This document shows, piece by piece, positions 11,906 to 23,558 of a stretch of DNA of 64,000 bases. A program made the translations under genes and the position numbers. The notes under the pieces are model-generated. The model saw only the letters and a list, made by a program, of their open reading frames with translations, made no database searches and was not told where the DNA came from. The DNA lies in NCBI GenBank assembly GCA_031308135.1, contig JAHLJT010002630.1, positions 100,313,608 to 100,377,607 on the forward strand, in the 5' to 3' direction. The number at the start of each line of letters is the position of its first letter. Within the stretch, counting starts at the first letter, position 1. This stretch comes from Acheta domesticus (Eukaryota > Arthropoda > Insecta > Orthoptera > Gryllidae).

Positions 11906-14900
11906 TTTTTTATTTATTTGTCAAAAAAACAGTAAAAACTGTATATGACGTGTGGGGAAAGAAATTTATCTGCGCACATTTTCTTGAGGGCCAGAATTAA
12001 AAAAAAAAAAAAAGCAAAAATGAATTTAGAAAATAAAGATATTTGAAAATTGTTTGTTCCCGAGTTATAGAAAATCAATTTTTAACTGTAAATGAACTAC
12101 AAGCAAAAGGAGTGCTCAACAAAACGTGCGCACAGTGAAGCTACATTTACGTCCAGAAGCAAAACAAGGGGCCATCTCAGCATTTGCTCAATGGATCAGG
12201 GAAACTGGACAAAAACCTGATCGAGATGGGGGTCATTGACCCGGAAGCTGAAGTACATTACTTGTTACAGGCGTATTAAATATTTTTTTAAATGTATACA
12301 ATGCAAACATAAACTAATTCATTATATATCTTTGTTTTGTTACATTAAACATTATTTTTCTTTTTCACGATCAGTATAGTCTCTAATTGTATAGAAACAG
12401 TTTTGCAGCAGAAAAGATTTTACTTTTAACTTAAATTTGTGTACCGACTTTAATTGTTTTATGTCATCTGGCCATGCGTTGTAAAGTAACGTACATGTAT
12501 TGTATGTTGATTTCTTGTACTGAGCTGTTGATACTGACACTTGATGCACGTGATTTCTACGGCGTGTGTTGTAATTATAAATATCAATATTGCATGAAAA
12601 TATGTTCCCTCCGTTAAGTAGGTCATTTTTGACAAATATTACAGATTCGTAAATAAATAGACAAGGCAATGGTAGGATTCCCAGCTCAATGAAAAGAGGC
12701 TTGCAGGAATCACGTGGAAGGCATTTTTTCATTATTCGAATAATTTTCTTTTGCAATCTGAAGGTCTGAATACTACAGGATGAGCTTCCCCAGAATATTA
12801 TGCCATATCTCAGGCGGGAATGCACATTTGCAAAATAAACGCAACGAGCTGCATGAAGGCTGACAGAATTTGAAAGAATTCTGAATGCATAGCATAATGA
12901 ACTTAATTTAGTGTTTAATTCTGTTATATGTACATTCCATTTGAGGTTTGATTGAATTGAAAGACCTAAAAATTTTGTTGCCTCAACATCAGCTAATTGC
13001 ATATTGTTCATTTTCAATGGAACATGCGATTTCCGATTTGAGATGCAAAAATGCATTGAAACAGTTTTTCTTTCGTTAGCAATTAATTTGTTATTATTAA
13101 ACCAATTTGAAACTTCTGAAATTGTACTATTTACTGCTTCTTTTTTGCAAAGAACATTCGTGTCATCAGCAAACAGAACCGTTCTTCCATTTTTAATAGA
13201 CGAGGGCATATCGTTTACATATAACAGAAAGAGAATCGGACCTAAGATCGAACCTTGCGGGACCCCATGCACAATTGGCAAAGAATTGGAAATATAAGTA
13301 TGTAATGTCCTTTCCTGCCAGTATGGTATTTCTACTCTTTGAGTCCGATGTTTAAGGTAAGAAGTTATCCAATCTAGGGCAATACCACGAATTCCATACG
13401 AAGGTAATTTTGAGAGCAAGATCTTATGGTCAATAACGTCAAAAGCTTTCGAGAGATCTAAGAATATTCCAATGGGTACTTCATTTTGGTCTATTGATGA
13501 AGCAACATCTTTGAGAAAAGAAAAAATGGCAGTTTCCGTAGATTTTGATTTTCTAAAACCGTGTTGTGAGTCTGAAAACGCTCTGTTTTTCCTGAGAAAT
13601 GTTTCCATTCGTAAGTAGAAAAGCCTTTCTAATATTTTTGAGAAAACTGGCAAAAGAGAAATTGGTCAGTAATTTTGAATATCATTTTTGTTCCCTTTTT
13701 TAAAAAGTGGCTTAATTTTTGCTGTTTTGAAAATATCTGGAAATATTCCTGTACATAAAGAAGCATTGAAAATGTGAGTTAACGGATGTATAAAGGCAGG
13801 TGCACAAGTTTTTAATAAACAATCCGGAAATTCATCTAAACCAGATGAATATTTATTTTTTAGTTTACTGACTATTCTGAGGATTTCGTTGGGAGAAGTT
13901 TCGGGAATAAACATCGTATCTGAAATTTTTTGGGAAGTGTAAAATGTTGAATTTTGTGATTTTAGTCCCTTCGTGAGATCAGACGCAATTCTGGAAAAGT
14001 GTTTGTTGAAGAGATTGGCAACTTTTTCCGGATTACTCGTTTCTCTTTCATTATCCTTTAAAATAACATTCTCTACAAGGTATCGAGATGATGTGGTTGT
14101 ATTTTTTACGATATCCCACATTGCTTTAGTTTTGTTACTAGCGCTCAAAATGTCCTGACTATTTTTCATTATTTTTGCCTGAACTATTACTTTTCTTAAA
14201 ATTCTTTTATATTCTCGGAAGTGTATATGGAAACCGGGTGTTACGTTATGATGTTTAGAAATAAAGTAAAGCGTACGTTTGTTTTTACACGATGTTCTAA
14301 TTCCTTGTGTGATCCAAGTATTACTTTTGCTTGATATGTTTAATTTTCTCTTTTTAAGAGGAAAGCACGCGTTAAAATGAATTGAAAGCTTGGAGAAAAA
14401 TAAATTATATTTTTCATTTGTGTCAACAGCGTTATAAACTTCGTCCCATGATTCCTTCATCAAGTAGTCCGTAAATAATTTTATATTAACTTTAGTGAAT
14501 GCTCTGCACATGCGTGTATTATTTATCGTGTCAGTGTTTATGTTCCTAGTAATTGTAAGAATTTGTGCATCGTGGTCACTGTATCCTAGATTATTCGTTA
14601 TTATTTCATATGTAGTTGTGGTTTTGTTAATTATAATTTGATCTAATGCTTTTTGTGATTTAAGCGTATTCCGTGTAGGTACATTCACTGTAATGTCTAA
14701 ATTAAAAGAATGAAGTAAATTCAGAAACTTCTCTTTTTCGTGGGATTTGCTCAGAAAATCAATATTGAAATCTCCACATACAACAATGGATTTAAAAGAG
14801 AGTTTACTAATTTTGTTCAGAATTATCTCTAGATTTTCCAAGAAAGTGAAATAATCTGAAGCTCGCTTTGTTGGAGGTCTGTAAATGCAAAGTAAGATAA

Positions 14901-16251
14901 TTTTGAGCGTAGTAAGATGTACTACTGTTGTTTCAAAAACTTTTTCAACTGCACATAAATTGAATTCTGACAAGAAGGTAGAATCAATATAATTTCTTAT
15001 GTAAATACACGAACCTCCGTAAGCAGGGCCCTTATTTGATTCCTTCGCTCTGCAATACGATCCTGCAAGGTAAAAGCTAGGAATTTGGAGTGTGTTTATA
15101 TCATTTTGAGACAACCAATGTTCTGTAAAGCAAAAAACATCTATTTGTCTTAGATCACATTGTAATGCTGCCTCGATAAATTCAATTTTATTTGAAAGAG
15201 ATTGCACATTATGATGCATTATTCGAATCTTTTGCATGTACCTACACGGATGTTTTTCTGCTGCATCTGACTGTAGTTGCTATTTATTTATTTCATTTTT
15301 ACCTCGAGTGCGTGGTCGAAGGAAGTATCGTGTCCCAGCAGTGACAAGAGGTGAGGAAGGAGGGGTGACATATGTAGAGGAATGAATAGTGGGAAAGGTA
15401 ATACACGGATTAGGTTCAGGGGATAAGGTAATTGGATCCAAAAGGGGTCCCAGGGGATGGAAGAGAACTAGATGTGGGTGGGGATGGGTCTTGGGCAGGA
15501 CACTGCCAAGTTTGTGAAATGATGTGTTTTGCAAGCTCACTACCGAGTGCATGTTTTCCGACAAGGTTCAGGTGAAGACCATGTCAGGTGAAGTGTTTTT
15601 CTGAGAGAAAGTTTAGCTCAAACAATTTAACATGTGTGTCTCTCAGATGCAGTTTCAATTGGTTGTTTGCGTGACTAATTTCTTTGCATAGTGTGGGCTT
15701 GTTGTACCAGAAGGGCAGAGTCGAGACTACAATGTTCGTGTTTTGGGCGGCACGTTGTAATTTGTCAACATGTTCTTCAGGCGTAAAGTGACCACCCAAA
15801 TTAATGTCATTCTGCCCTCCTATGATGATTACAGTATCCCGTTTGGTGAGGGTTTTTGTGTGCGTGTCCAACTCACTGGTCACGTCGGCAAACCTCCCGT
15901 TAGGTTTAAACACACACATGGCAGAGAAATTGGTTGGGAGTTTCTCACTGAGCAGGGAGGAGATTTGTCGCCCATGGCTATCTGCTAAAATGAGTACCTT
16001 TTTGATGGGCTCAGTGGGAATGTCCTTGTTTTCTGGTGAGCTAGTTTGCGCAACTCTACGTGTCTTTGTTACTTTGCGCTTGCTAGCCTGTTTGCGTTGG
16101 TTTGTGAATGGACGTGTCGATAATGGGTGGGGGTGGTGAGGATTGGGAAGGCAAGGAAACTCATTGTAGTAGTCTAATACAGAAAATCTGTTTTGAGTCG
16201 TGATTGGTGGTGGTGATTGTGTTTTTGCTTCCGCGAATGGACGGTTGGAGG
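11906..16251 (-). mobile_element. Non-LTR retrotransposon with SGNH ORF1, 5'-truncated
   Basis: Inserted into the duplicated intron. The host sequence stops at about 11905 and resumes at about 16252, matching the uninterrupted paralogous intron near 23990-24060. The element lies on the minus strand, with the T-run at 11906 as its likely poly(A) end. 12110-12225 also matches another repeat at about 48280-48370, so the leftmost 400 bp may be a separate insertion or a shared 3' tail. ORF1 (SGNH hydrolase-like) and ORF2 (endonuclease plus reverse transcriptase) are described separately. The architecture resembles the CR1/L2/jockey group; the clade is not resolved. Confidence 0.85.
12352..15237 (-). 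pseudogene. LINE ORF2: endonuclease and reverse transcriptase
   Basis: One reading frame of about 960 codons broken by a single TGA at 13666-13668. The N-terminal half is an AP endonuclease: HHNVQSLSNK, CFTEHWLSQ, VVCGDFNIDF and YSDHDAQILT in order. The C-terminal half is the reverse transcriptase: HGFRKSKSTETAIF, GIFLDLSKAFDVIDHK, GVPQGSILGPILFLL and LFADDTNVL, with the catalytic Asp pair. The stop falls at the usual NYRPIS position, where Arg is expected. A CGA to TGA change at a CpG would explain it. No RNase H domain follows. Nearly intact coding suggests a young insertion. Confidence 0.93.
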
Positions 16252-16309
16252 TTACAAAGCATTCATGACTTGGGTGCAGTACTTGGTAAAATTTATGCCG
16301 GATTTGCAC
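15584..16309 (-). pseudogene. LINE ORF1: SGNH hydrolase-like protein, broken
   Basis: The frame shows SGNH/esterase blocks: ILADSHGRQ (block I, catalytic Ser) and VIIIGGQNDIN (GxND block). After a TGA at 15584-15586 the same frame continues with HGLHLN, the block with the catalytic His. The stop sits where related ORF1 proteins have Arg, again a plausible CGA to TGA change. Esterase-type ORF1 proteins are known from CR1-like LINEs. The first ~19 residues of the open frame (up to about 16252) come from the host intron, so the element is 5'-truncated and the ATG at 16309 is not its own. A proline-rich tail in another frame runs to 15280. Confidence 0.8.
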
Positions 16310-16984
16310 ACAAAGAAACGTGTTAATATTTCCCTATCGATTTGAAAACAAAACCGTTCTTGAGGTTCTGCAGATCCTGGAAACAGCCGATAGTTCCTTC
16401 ACGCATACACGGGTGCGACGGCGCCCCTGAAGCACCCAGAAACACGCAAATACCCAACGGAATTACAAATTCTGTATGTGTGAGGGAACGTAGCGATCAA
16501 ATTCATCACATAAGGAGAGGGGTCAAAATTAATTTGTCAGATTTCCTAAGCTATGGGGCAAACCGTTTGATTTGTTTTTTCCAGAAGATTGAGCGCGAGC
16601 ATTGAATAAGAAAGCTTATTTCCCATTATCTCTCTAATATTTGGATGAAGTGCCTGTACCATTGTCTTTGCACTTGTGATGGATTCAGTTGAAATTCGAA
16701 ATGTTTTAAATGATCAATAAAATAACGTCTTCCTAACTAAATGGGGTAATTTTAAAACTGCTGCGTGAATTTGTGCAAACTCCGATGGACTTGACAGTGG
16801 AATGCGGCGGTGACGAGCTATGCCCTGGGCCAGAAATGAAACGGACCAGCAGAGATGTGGAGCGAGCCTACAGCAAAAGAAGAAAAGTAGAGCGGGGCTA
16901 TTTAAAAACAGATTACAAAAAATGGAATTTATTATTCTTTCTGTCAACGGTGGATTACCCAGGTAACCTGTTCTTTAATTTGCA
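16252..16984 (+). repeat. Duplicated intron module with possible exon
   Basis: Collinear (inverted) with 55600-55800 plus 54600-54810 of paralog A, and with parts of 23005-24060 of paralog B. It holds an open segment at 16785-16962 starting MDLTVECGGDELCPGPEMK and ending at CAG/GTAACC. The copy in B keeps the same frame at both sides of its MITE but with several replacement differences. This could be a 5' exon, a non-coding leader, or chance. I see no functional motif. It also contains the empty sites for the MITE at 23328 and for the hAT-like insertion at 54822. Confidence 0.45.
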
Positions 16985-17520
16985 TTTTTCCTTTCTCGCC
17001 CATAAGAAGGAAGTTTTTAACAAGAGAAAGGTATGTAATCGTGCGCCGGAAAAAAAGCGAATTTTCGACAAAGAAACTTATTACGGGGCCCTGGCAACAA
17101 AATAGTGGATAAATCCAGTTGCTAAATTTTGAAAAACAATTGTCTATCACGTGGTGCAGCCTCAATGCATGTTTTGTTGGTTCTTGATACCGAAAAATCG
17201 ATTGACGGCAAAACTTGTCAAAGGCAGCGCCTAATCCGTTCAGCCGATTTTCACCAAAATTGATGTTCCCCAATCGTTCTGACTGATGTCGCGGCTCCTT
17301 CAATTTGAAAACGTTCATTTAATTTTGGAGGGGTACTTTACGTGAAGCCCGTCATTTTAAAAAAAATGGCTGAAAGTTTTTTTTATCAAATTTTGTTGTT
17401 TAATAGTGCGAAGGACTTTTAAGGGAGTGATGCAGGTCTCATTTTTATTGAAATAACAGATTTTACGAAAATTCTAAAAAAAAATTAAAACCTACAAGAT
17501 AGAAGACTGAGAGTTTTGCC
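16985..17520 (+). repeat. R-family dispersed repeat, partial copy
   Basis: Plus-oriented left part of an R element. It starts near the TIR-internal 'gtatgtaatcgtgcg' and runs through 'cacgtggtgcagcc', 'attccccaatcg'-like and 'gaagccc' landmarks. It is truncated before the 305-bp modules. Confidence 0.65.
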
Positions 17521-17740
17521 TGAGACAAAGTCTATTGAACAAAATTAGCTTTTTAAAGGTCACCTTCCCTTTGTCTCCGTACCTCGAAGGAATCACAAAA
17601 TCGCAGCGTCCTACCACTGAGTCCTATATATACTTAATGTGTGTTTAATCTGTGTGATTTGGGAAAGTACTCTACAGAATTTTAATGTTGAATCAGTTGA
17701 TGTACTTTCTTATTTATTCACGTGCTAATTTGTTAACTGA

Positions 17741-19077
17741 TTTTTACTTTCCCGTATACGTACGTACACACGGAGTGACATACGTAGTATATGGAAAGAT
17801 ATGTAATGCTGCGCGAAAAAATGGCCAATTTTCGCTGGAAAAAAATTAATTGCCGGGCCATGATAACGAAGAAGTGGATAAAACCAGTTGCTAAGTTAAG
17901 AAAAAAATCCCCTAACACGTGGTGTAGCCAGAAACCCTCTTTTCTAGGTCCTTGATACCGAAAACCCAATTGAAAGGAAAACGTCCGTCTGTCCATCTGT
18001 GAACACTGCTAGCGCCTAAACCATACGTACGATTTCTTCCAAAATGGATATTCCCCGGTCGATCTGATTCCAGTCGAAGCTTTGAGATTTTGAAAAAGAT
18101 TCTTCAAAATTTGGAGGAACTTTATATGAAGCCCCCCAAGGATTTTCAAAATTTTCTCAAAAACGGCTCTAAATTTTTTCTTTAAATTTCTTGTATGAAT
18201 AGAGTAAAATACACTTATTAACATGGCATAGGACTGATTTTCACGGATAACTCTCAATTTTCGAAAATTGTGAAAGTTTGAATTTTTTCGGCGTCTTTCT
18301 CCAACTACAAAATTGAAGATAGAGATTTTTTCTTCAAGTAAAATTTGTTCTGCATGTTGAGTTCTTTCATAAAGGTCATGTAAATGTTTTTCCAAATTTT
18401 AGTAGTTTTCGTGCAATATGTGCAATTTTAAAAAATTACAAAAACAAGATATTCTCAAAAACGGCTCCAAATTTTTTCTTTAAACTTTTGGTAGGGATAG
18501 TGCTAAGTATAGTGTAAAGTTTATTTTCAGTTATTTTTTTGTTTTTTCAAAAATTACATAATTGTAATTTTTTTAAAAATCTCTCACATCTTTAATATGC
18601 ACATTACCAGCAATTTGTAAAGATTATATTTGTTAGCGTAAGTGCATTAAATAACTTCAAATAAAGTATTTTGAAAACTCAAAGATTTTCTGTGAAAATG
18701 AGCTTCAAATTTCGCATTTATAGTAGCGCTAAAACGCCATTTTCTTTTAAACGGCACATAATTTTTAAAAGAAAATTGCCATTTATGACTAGGTTTTTGT
18801 GTTCTTTAATATTCTAAAATTAATGTTTGGCGTTGATAGATGACAGCTGGCAAGAAAGAGTTTGTGGCAATTCCGAATAGCTAGCGAAGACCCAAGGAAA
18901 TAGAAAACTAATACGGGAAAGTCTGTGCCATTCTGTATCACCATTAGTTCGTTATCACGGACCGGCAATGAATTTTTTTCCGCTGAAAATTGGCCATTTT
19001 TTCGCGCAGCATTACATTACTTTCCCTATACTACGTATATCACTCCGTGTATACGTACGTATACGGGAAAGTAAAAA
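17741..19077 (+). mobile_element. R element with both terminal inverted repeats
   Basis: Non-coding element of 1337 bp. The left end (17741-17860) and right end (18957-19077) are inverted copies of about 120 bp, starting TTTTTACTTTCCCGTATACG and ending in the reverse complement. The interior is built of degenerate modules of about 300 bp, each containing 'ctcaaaaacggctccaaatt' or a variant (about 18160, 18455, 18750). I could not define a target-site duplication. No transposase is encoded, so it is a non-autonomous DNA element of unknown superfamily. The open frame at 18009-18395 (minus) has no domain signature. Confidence 0.85.
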
Positions 19078-19329
19078 CCAAATTGAAGATTTTGCAGTGC
19101 TTATAGTCGCTGTGTCTGTGTTTATTATATAACTGTATCTGTTATTGTAAGTATTGATATACTTAATTATATATCGTAGTGATTTTTATGATAGATAATG
19201 TTATATCAATATCTTGGTCCATCAATTAATTACAATAAAGAAAGTTTTTTATTATTGAAATATACTAGTCCATGTAGTTAGTTACAGGGTGACGAGCAAT
19301 TTGGCCTTTTGGAATTCAAGACTCTTTCC

Positions 19330-20230
19330 GGGTTCTTTCGCACATTACAACACTTTCTTGCTGCCGCTACGGCAATAGAGAAAAAGTTATGTGATACTGT
19401 GCGAAAAAAACCGGCGTATTTTCGGCAGAAAACTCTTATTAAAGGGTCCTAGCAACGAAAAAGTGAATAAATCCAGATGCTCAATTAAGAAAAAAATCGT
19501 CTAACACCTTATGTAGCCAGATTCCATGTTTTGTGGCCCCTGATAAAGAAAAATTGATTGACGGCGAAACATCCGTTTGTGAACAACGCTAGCGGCTGAA
19601 CCGTTCACCCCAATTTTCTCCAAAATTGATATTCCCCAATCGATCTGGCTGATGACGCGGCCCCTGGCATTTGATATTCATATTTCAATTTGGTATACTT
19701 TACATCAAGCCCCTGGGATATTTTCAAAATTAAAAATAAATGCTCCAGCGTTTTTGATTAAACTTTGGTATTGGAAAGTGAAGGACGTTGAAGGGGATGG
19801 TGCAGGTCTTTTGTTCGTTGAAAACTCTGATTTTTCGAAAATTGAAAACAATTAAAAATTTCTCGGCGTCTTTCTAATTCTGCAATTATGAAAACAAACA
19901 TTTTTCTTAATGAAATGTGTTCCTGAAAAATAAATCTAAAACAGTCATCTTCAATTTTTCAAAAACGTGAATACTTTTTGCGTCAAACCTAGACAATTTG
20001 TATTTTCTTTCAACTATTTTTTCTTGAATACAGCAAAAACCTTTTTGATATAATTTAGATCTTAGATAGCGTAAAGAACGCTAAAAAGCATTGTGCAGGT
20101 CTCATTTTCGTCAAAATGCTACTTTTTTGACAACTTAAAAAAATTCTAAAACTTTCGGTGTCTTTCTACAACTACAATTGTGAAGATACAATGTATTTCT
20201 TGACGAAATGTGCATCACTTCCACGGAGAA
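19330..20230 (+). repeat. R-family dispersed repeat, diverged copy
   Basis: Follows the complete R element in the same orientation. It keeps 'ttccccaatcgatctggctg', 'catcaagcccc' and the 'cggcgtctttctaattctgc' landmarks but is truncated and more diverged. Confidence 0.65.
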
Positions 20231-20303
20231 AACAGGTTAATGATGGCCAAGCGAAAGACGTTTTAAGTGCGAGAGAAAAATAGCGGGTTTCAACTTTTAC
20301 GTG

Positions 20304-20466
20304 ATTTGAATATAAAATAATAGTTCGAAGACGTTTATAGACGGACTAACAATAAAATTTTTAACATAAATGTTTAATCAACTGTGCAATTATGTGATTT
20401 TATGAATAAAAATTTTATTGTTAGTATGTCTATAAACGTCTTGGAACTATTATTTTATATTCAAAT
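20304..20466. mobile_element. Palindromic MITE, about 163 bp
   Basis: Inverted arms of about 60 bp (ATTTGAATATAAAATAATAG at the left, its complement at the right end) surround a short centre. The arms differ at only a few positions. It forms one near-perfect hairpin and has no coding capacity. Its family is not recognised. Confidence 0.8.
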
Positions 20467-20539
20467 TATTACAACAGACAGTCCTAAATATTGATAAAAA
20501 TTTTTTTATGTGATTAATGACATTCTGCAAACTCATATG

Positions 20540-21035
20540 CAAAAAAGGCCAGGTTTATAAAAAATCAGTCAGACAAGTTTTCTTTCTTGATAAACATGCA
20601 CTAGTCTAACGATGAGTTATCTTCTAACGTTGAAACGCTTGTCGCATCGTATCCTGAGGGTCTGGATTTGAAACTTGCCGGAGAATTGAAACACTTTCAT
20701 CCTTACACACTTATGAAAATGAACGAAGATAAAAGTATTCATGTCAACTATACTGATTTCTATAAAATCATAAATGATAAAATCTAGTCAGTTTTTCCAA
20801 CTTACAAATCTGCCTTAGACCGCTATTTTAAAAACTGATATTATATTGTTCTGGTGAGCGACCTTTTTCACTCTTAGAAAATCATCTGAGGACGATAGTA
20901 CGACAAGATAGATCGAGTTCATTGACTTTACTATCAATTGAAGCTGACGTTATGCGTCGAATTTTGATGATTTTATAAAAGAATTTACTCGACAAAAGTG
21001 AAGAAAGATGTTTTAAATGAGTTATTTTTGATATA
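20540..21035 (+). pseudogene. hAT transposase C-terminal relic
   Basis: Decayed plus-strand frames show GERPFSLLENHLRTI and TLLSIEADVMRR, the hAT C-terminal dimerisation pattern (ERSF.LK, then ALLSIE). The upstream text (NVETLVASYPEGLDLKLAGE) also fits a ZMYM/TTF-type hAT protein. Several stops and frame changes are present. It lies just outside the duplicated zinc-finger segment and is absent next to paralog A. Confidence 0.7.
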
Positions 21036-21266
21036 GCTACTACACATGTGAATAGTCAAGTGTAAACTAAAAGTATTAATTAATGTATATTCATTGACAA
21101 CGTCGATTGTTTACTGAACATCTGTTGAACACTGAATGCACGTCACAGTGGAACACTGCAAGCGCGCTAGTGATCATCCGGTGTTCGCTTTACAGAAACT
21201 TCCTTATCACAGATGGAATACTTCTGAGTGAAAGACTTCTCACAGTAAAAACACTGGAAAAGTTTC

Positions 21267-22591
21267 TCACCAGTGAGAGGTCCGCATGTGCTTATTCAAG
21301 CTTCTTTTCTGTCTGAAGGCCTTCTCACAGATGGGACACTGGAAAGGTTTCTCACCAGTGTGGGTGCGCATGTGGTTATTCAAGTGTCCTTTCACAGTAA
21401 AGGTCTTCTCACAGATGGAACACTGGAAAGGTTTCTCGCCAGTGTGGGTGCGCATGTGCACATCCAAAGTTCCTTTTCGAGCAAAGGTCTCCTCACAGAT
21501 GGAACACTGGAAAGGTTTCTCACCAGTGTGGGTGCGCATGTGCTTATTAGAGGTTGTTTTTTGACTGAAGGCCTTCTCACAGATGGAACACTGGAAAGGT
21601 TTCTCACCGGTGTGGTTGCGCATGTGGTTATCCAAGTGTCCTTTCTCAGTGAAGATCTTCTCACAGATGGAACACTGGAAAGGTTTCTCACCAGTGTGGG
21701 TGCGCATGTGCACATCCAAAGTTCCTTTTCGAGCAAAGGTCTTGCCACACATGGAACACTGGAAAGGTTTCTCACCAGTGTGGGTGCGCACGTGGTATTT
21801 CAAAACTTGTTTCGAAGTGAAGGTCTTCTCACAGATGGAACACTGGAAAGGTTTCTCACCAGTGTGAGTGCGCAGGTGGTAGTCAAAGTGTGCTTTCATA
21901 GTGAAGGTCTTCTCACAGATGGAACACTGGAAAGGTTTCTCACCAGTGTGGGTGCACATGTGTTTATTCAAGTTTCCTTTTTCATTAAATGCCTTCTCAC
22001 AAATTGAACACTGGAAAGGTTTCTCACCGGTGTGGTTGCGCATGTGGCTATCCAAGTGAACTTTCTGAGTGAAGGTCTTCTCACAGATGGAACACAGGAA
22101 AGGTTTCTCACCAGTGTGGGTGCGCATGTGGTATTTCAAACTTTCTTTTGCAGTGAAGGTCTTCTCACAGATGCAACACTGGAAAGGTTTCTCACCTGTG
22201 TGGGTTAACTTGTGCTTATTCAAGGTTCCTTTCAGAGCGAAGGTTTTCTTACAAATGGAACAATGAAAAGGCTTCTGTCCTGTGTGGGTACGCATGTGAT
22301 TGTCCAAGTGCCCTTTCCAAGTGAAGATCTTCTCACAGATGGAACACTGGAATGGGCTCTCACTAGTGTGTGTACCCTTGTGCTTGTGAAACATCTCCTC
22401 TGTCCTCAGTGTCATCTCACAGACGGAACACTTGAATCGTTTTTCAGTGTGGATGCGCCTGGTTGGGGCGGGGGGCTTTTTGAGGGGCATGTTCTGGTCA
22501 TCGTTGCAGAAGCTAGTCTCACGTATGCAATCCTCGTCCGTCCTTGGGCTCTGTGGCATCGTGCTGGGTGTCACTGATGCCAAACGTCTAT
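21267..22591 (-). CDS. C2H2 zinc-finger gene B, exon 4 (finger array)
   Basis: Last exon of paralog B. The acceptor is ttgttgacag at 22592 onward, and the first bases AT complete a GAT codon with the G left by exon 3. After a short linker (VTPSTMPQSPRTDEDCIRET) come 14 C2H2 fingers with classic TGEKPF linkers. The first finger (CSVCEMTLRTEEMFHKHKGTH) is the most divergent. The exon ends with HMRTSHW and a TGA shared with paralog A. A further decayed finger in another frame lies beyond the stop. Proteins of this class bind DNA in the nucleus, usually as transcription factors; targets are unknown. Joined to exons at 24074, 45833 and 46080 it gives 498 residues with no stop, so this copy appears functional. 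Confidence 0.93.
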
Positions 22592-22935
22592 CTGTCAACA
22601 AAAAAAACCTTTGTAACAAACGAATTCAGAAGCTGACTAGCAACAACGATTGATGCCTAACAACAATAAACCATTTGTTGACAAAATCATACAACGCATT
22701 TGCAATACTCTGTTCCAAGGGACAGGAAACTTTTTTTTTATTTTGCAAATTCGAGAGGCTGAATATTGAGAACTTAATGGATTGTTTTCCTCGTAGTTAA
22801 TCTGAACTCAAGGCAGAGTTAATGCTACGCGATTCTTGCTAAGGATAATTGTTTCCCAGATTTTAACTGAAGAAAATTCTACTTGAATGTCCTAACAAGA
22901 TGAAGGCTTCGACAGCCCAAACCACCAGGGCCCCG

Positions 22936-23327
22936 TAATAAGTTTCTGGGTCGAAAATTCTCCATTTTCCGACGCACGATTACATAACTTTCTCTTCTTC
23001 AAAAGTCAAAATTAATTTCCCAGATTTCCTAGGCTATGGGGAAAACCGTTTGATTTGCTTTTTCCAGAAGACTGAGCGCGAGCATTGAATAAGAAAGCTT
23101 ATTTCCCATTATCTCTCTAATCTTTGTATGTTTTCTGTCTAATCTGTGTGAAATGCCTGTACCATAGCAGAGTCTCTGCAGTTTTCATGGATTCAATTGA
23201 AATTCCAAGTGTTTTAAAAGATCAATAAAATAATATATTACTAATGAGGGGGTAATTTTAAAACTGTTGAGTGAATTTGTGCAAATATTCGATGGATTTG
23301 ACAGTGGATTGCAGCAGTGACGAGCTA
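22936..23327. repeat. Rearranged intron module and inverted R fragment
   Basis: 22936-23005 is an inverted piece of the R left end seen at about 17020-17110. From about 23006 the sequence matches 16520-16790 in the same orientation, whereas the flanking intron in this paralog runs in the opposite sense. This implies a local inversion in paralog B (see findings). Confidence 0.55.
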
Positions 23328-23558
23328 TACTGCGATTTTTCTAACTTTGCCCCTGAAGGCCGGTCATCACGATGGAATATGTCACGTCATTTCGCGACGT
23401 TCTCAGTTGTGCCGCCAGATATCGCATGATCGCCACCGGATCAAGCAGTGTTTGCGATCATGCGACTTCTACTGGCATGACGGAGAAAGACGCGAAATGC
23501 CATGATATTCCATCGTGGCCATAGGGCTTGAAGGGGAAGAGTTAGAAAAGTCGCTGTC
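23328..23558. mobile_element. TACTGCG MITE, copy 1, 231 bp
   Basis: Palindromic element starting TACTGCGATTTTTCTA and flanked by TA on both sides. The unoccupied site is preserved at 16819-16820 (gacgagcTAtgccctgg). The right end is degraded (TCGCTGTC instead of CGCAGTA). Same family as 46313, 59371 and 63780. Consistent with a Tc1/mariner-type TA target, but no transposase is present. Confidence 0.88.

Noticed and set aside
18009..18395. 128-codon minus frame
   Set aside because: It lies within an R element and has no domain; equivalent frames in other R copies are broken.
21273..22007. Long plus-strand frames with a repeated LLTDGTLERFLTSVGAHV motif (also 50794-51748)
   Set aside because: They are antisense shadows of the C2H2 finger repeats on the minus strand; the periodicity is that of the fingers.
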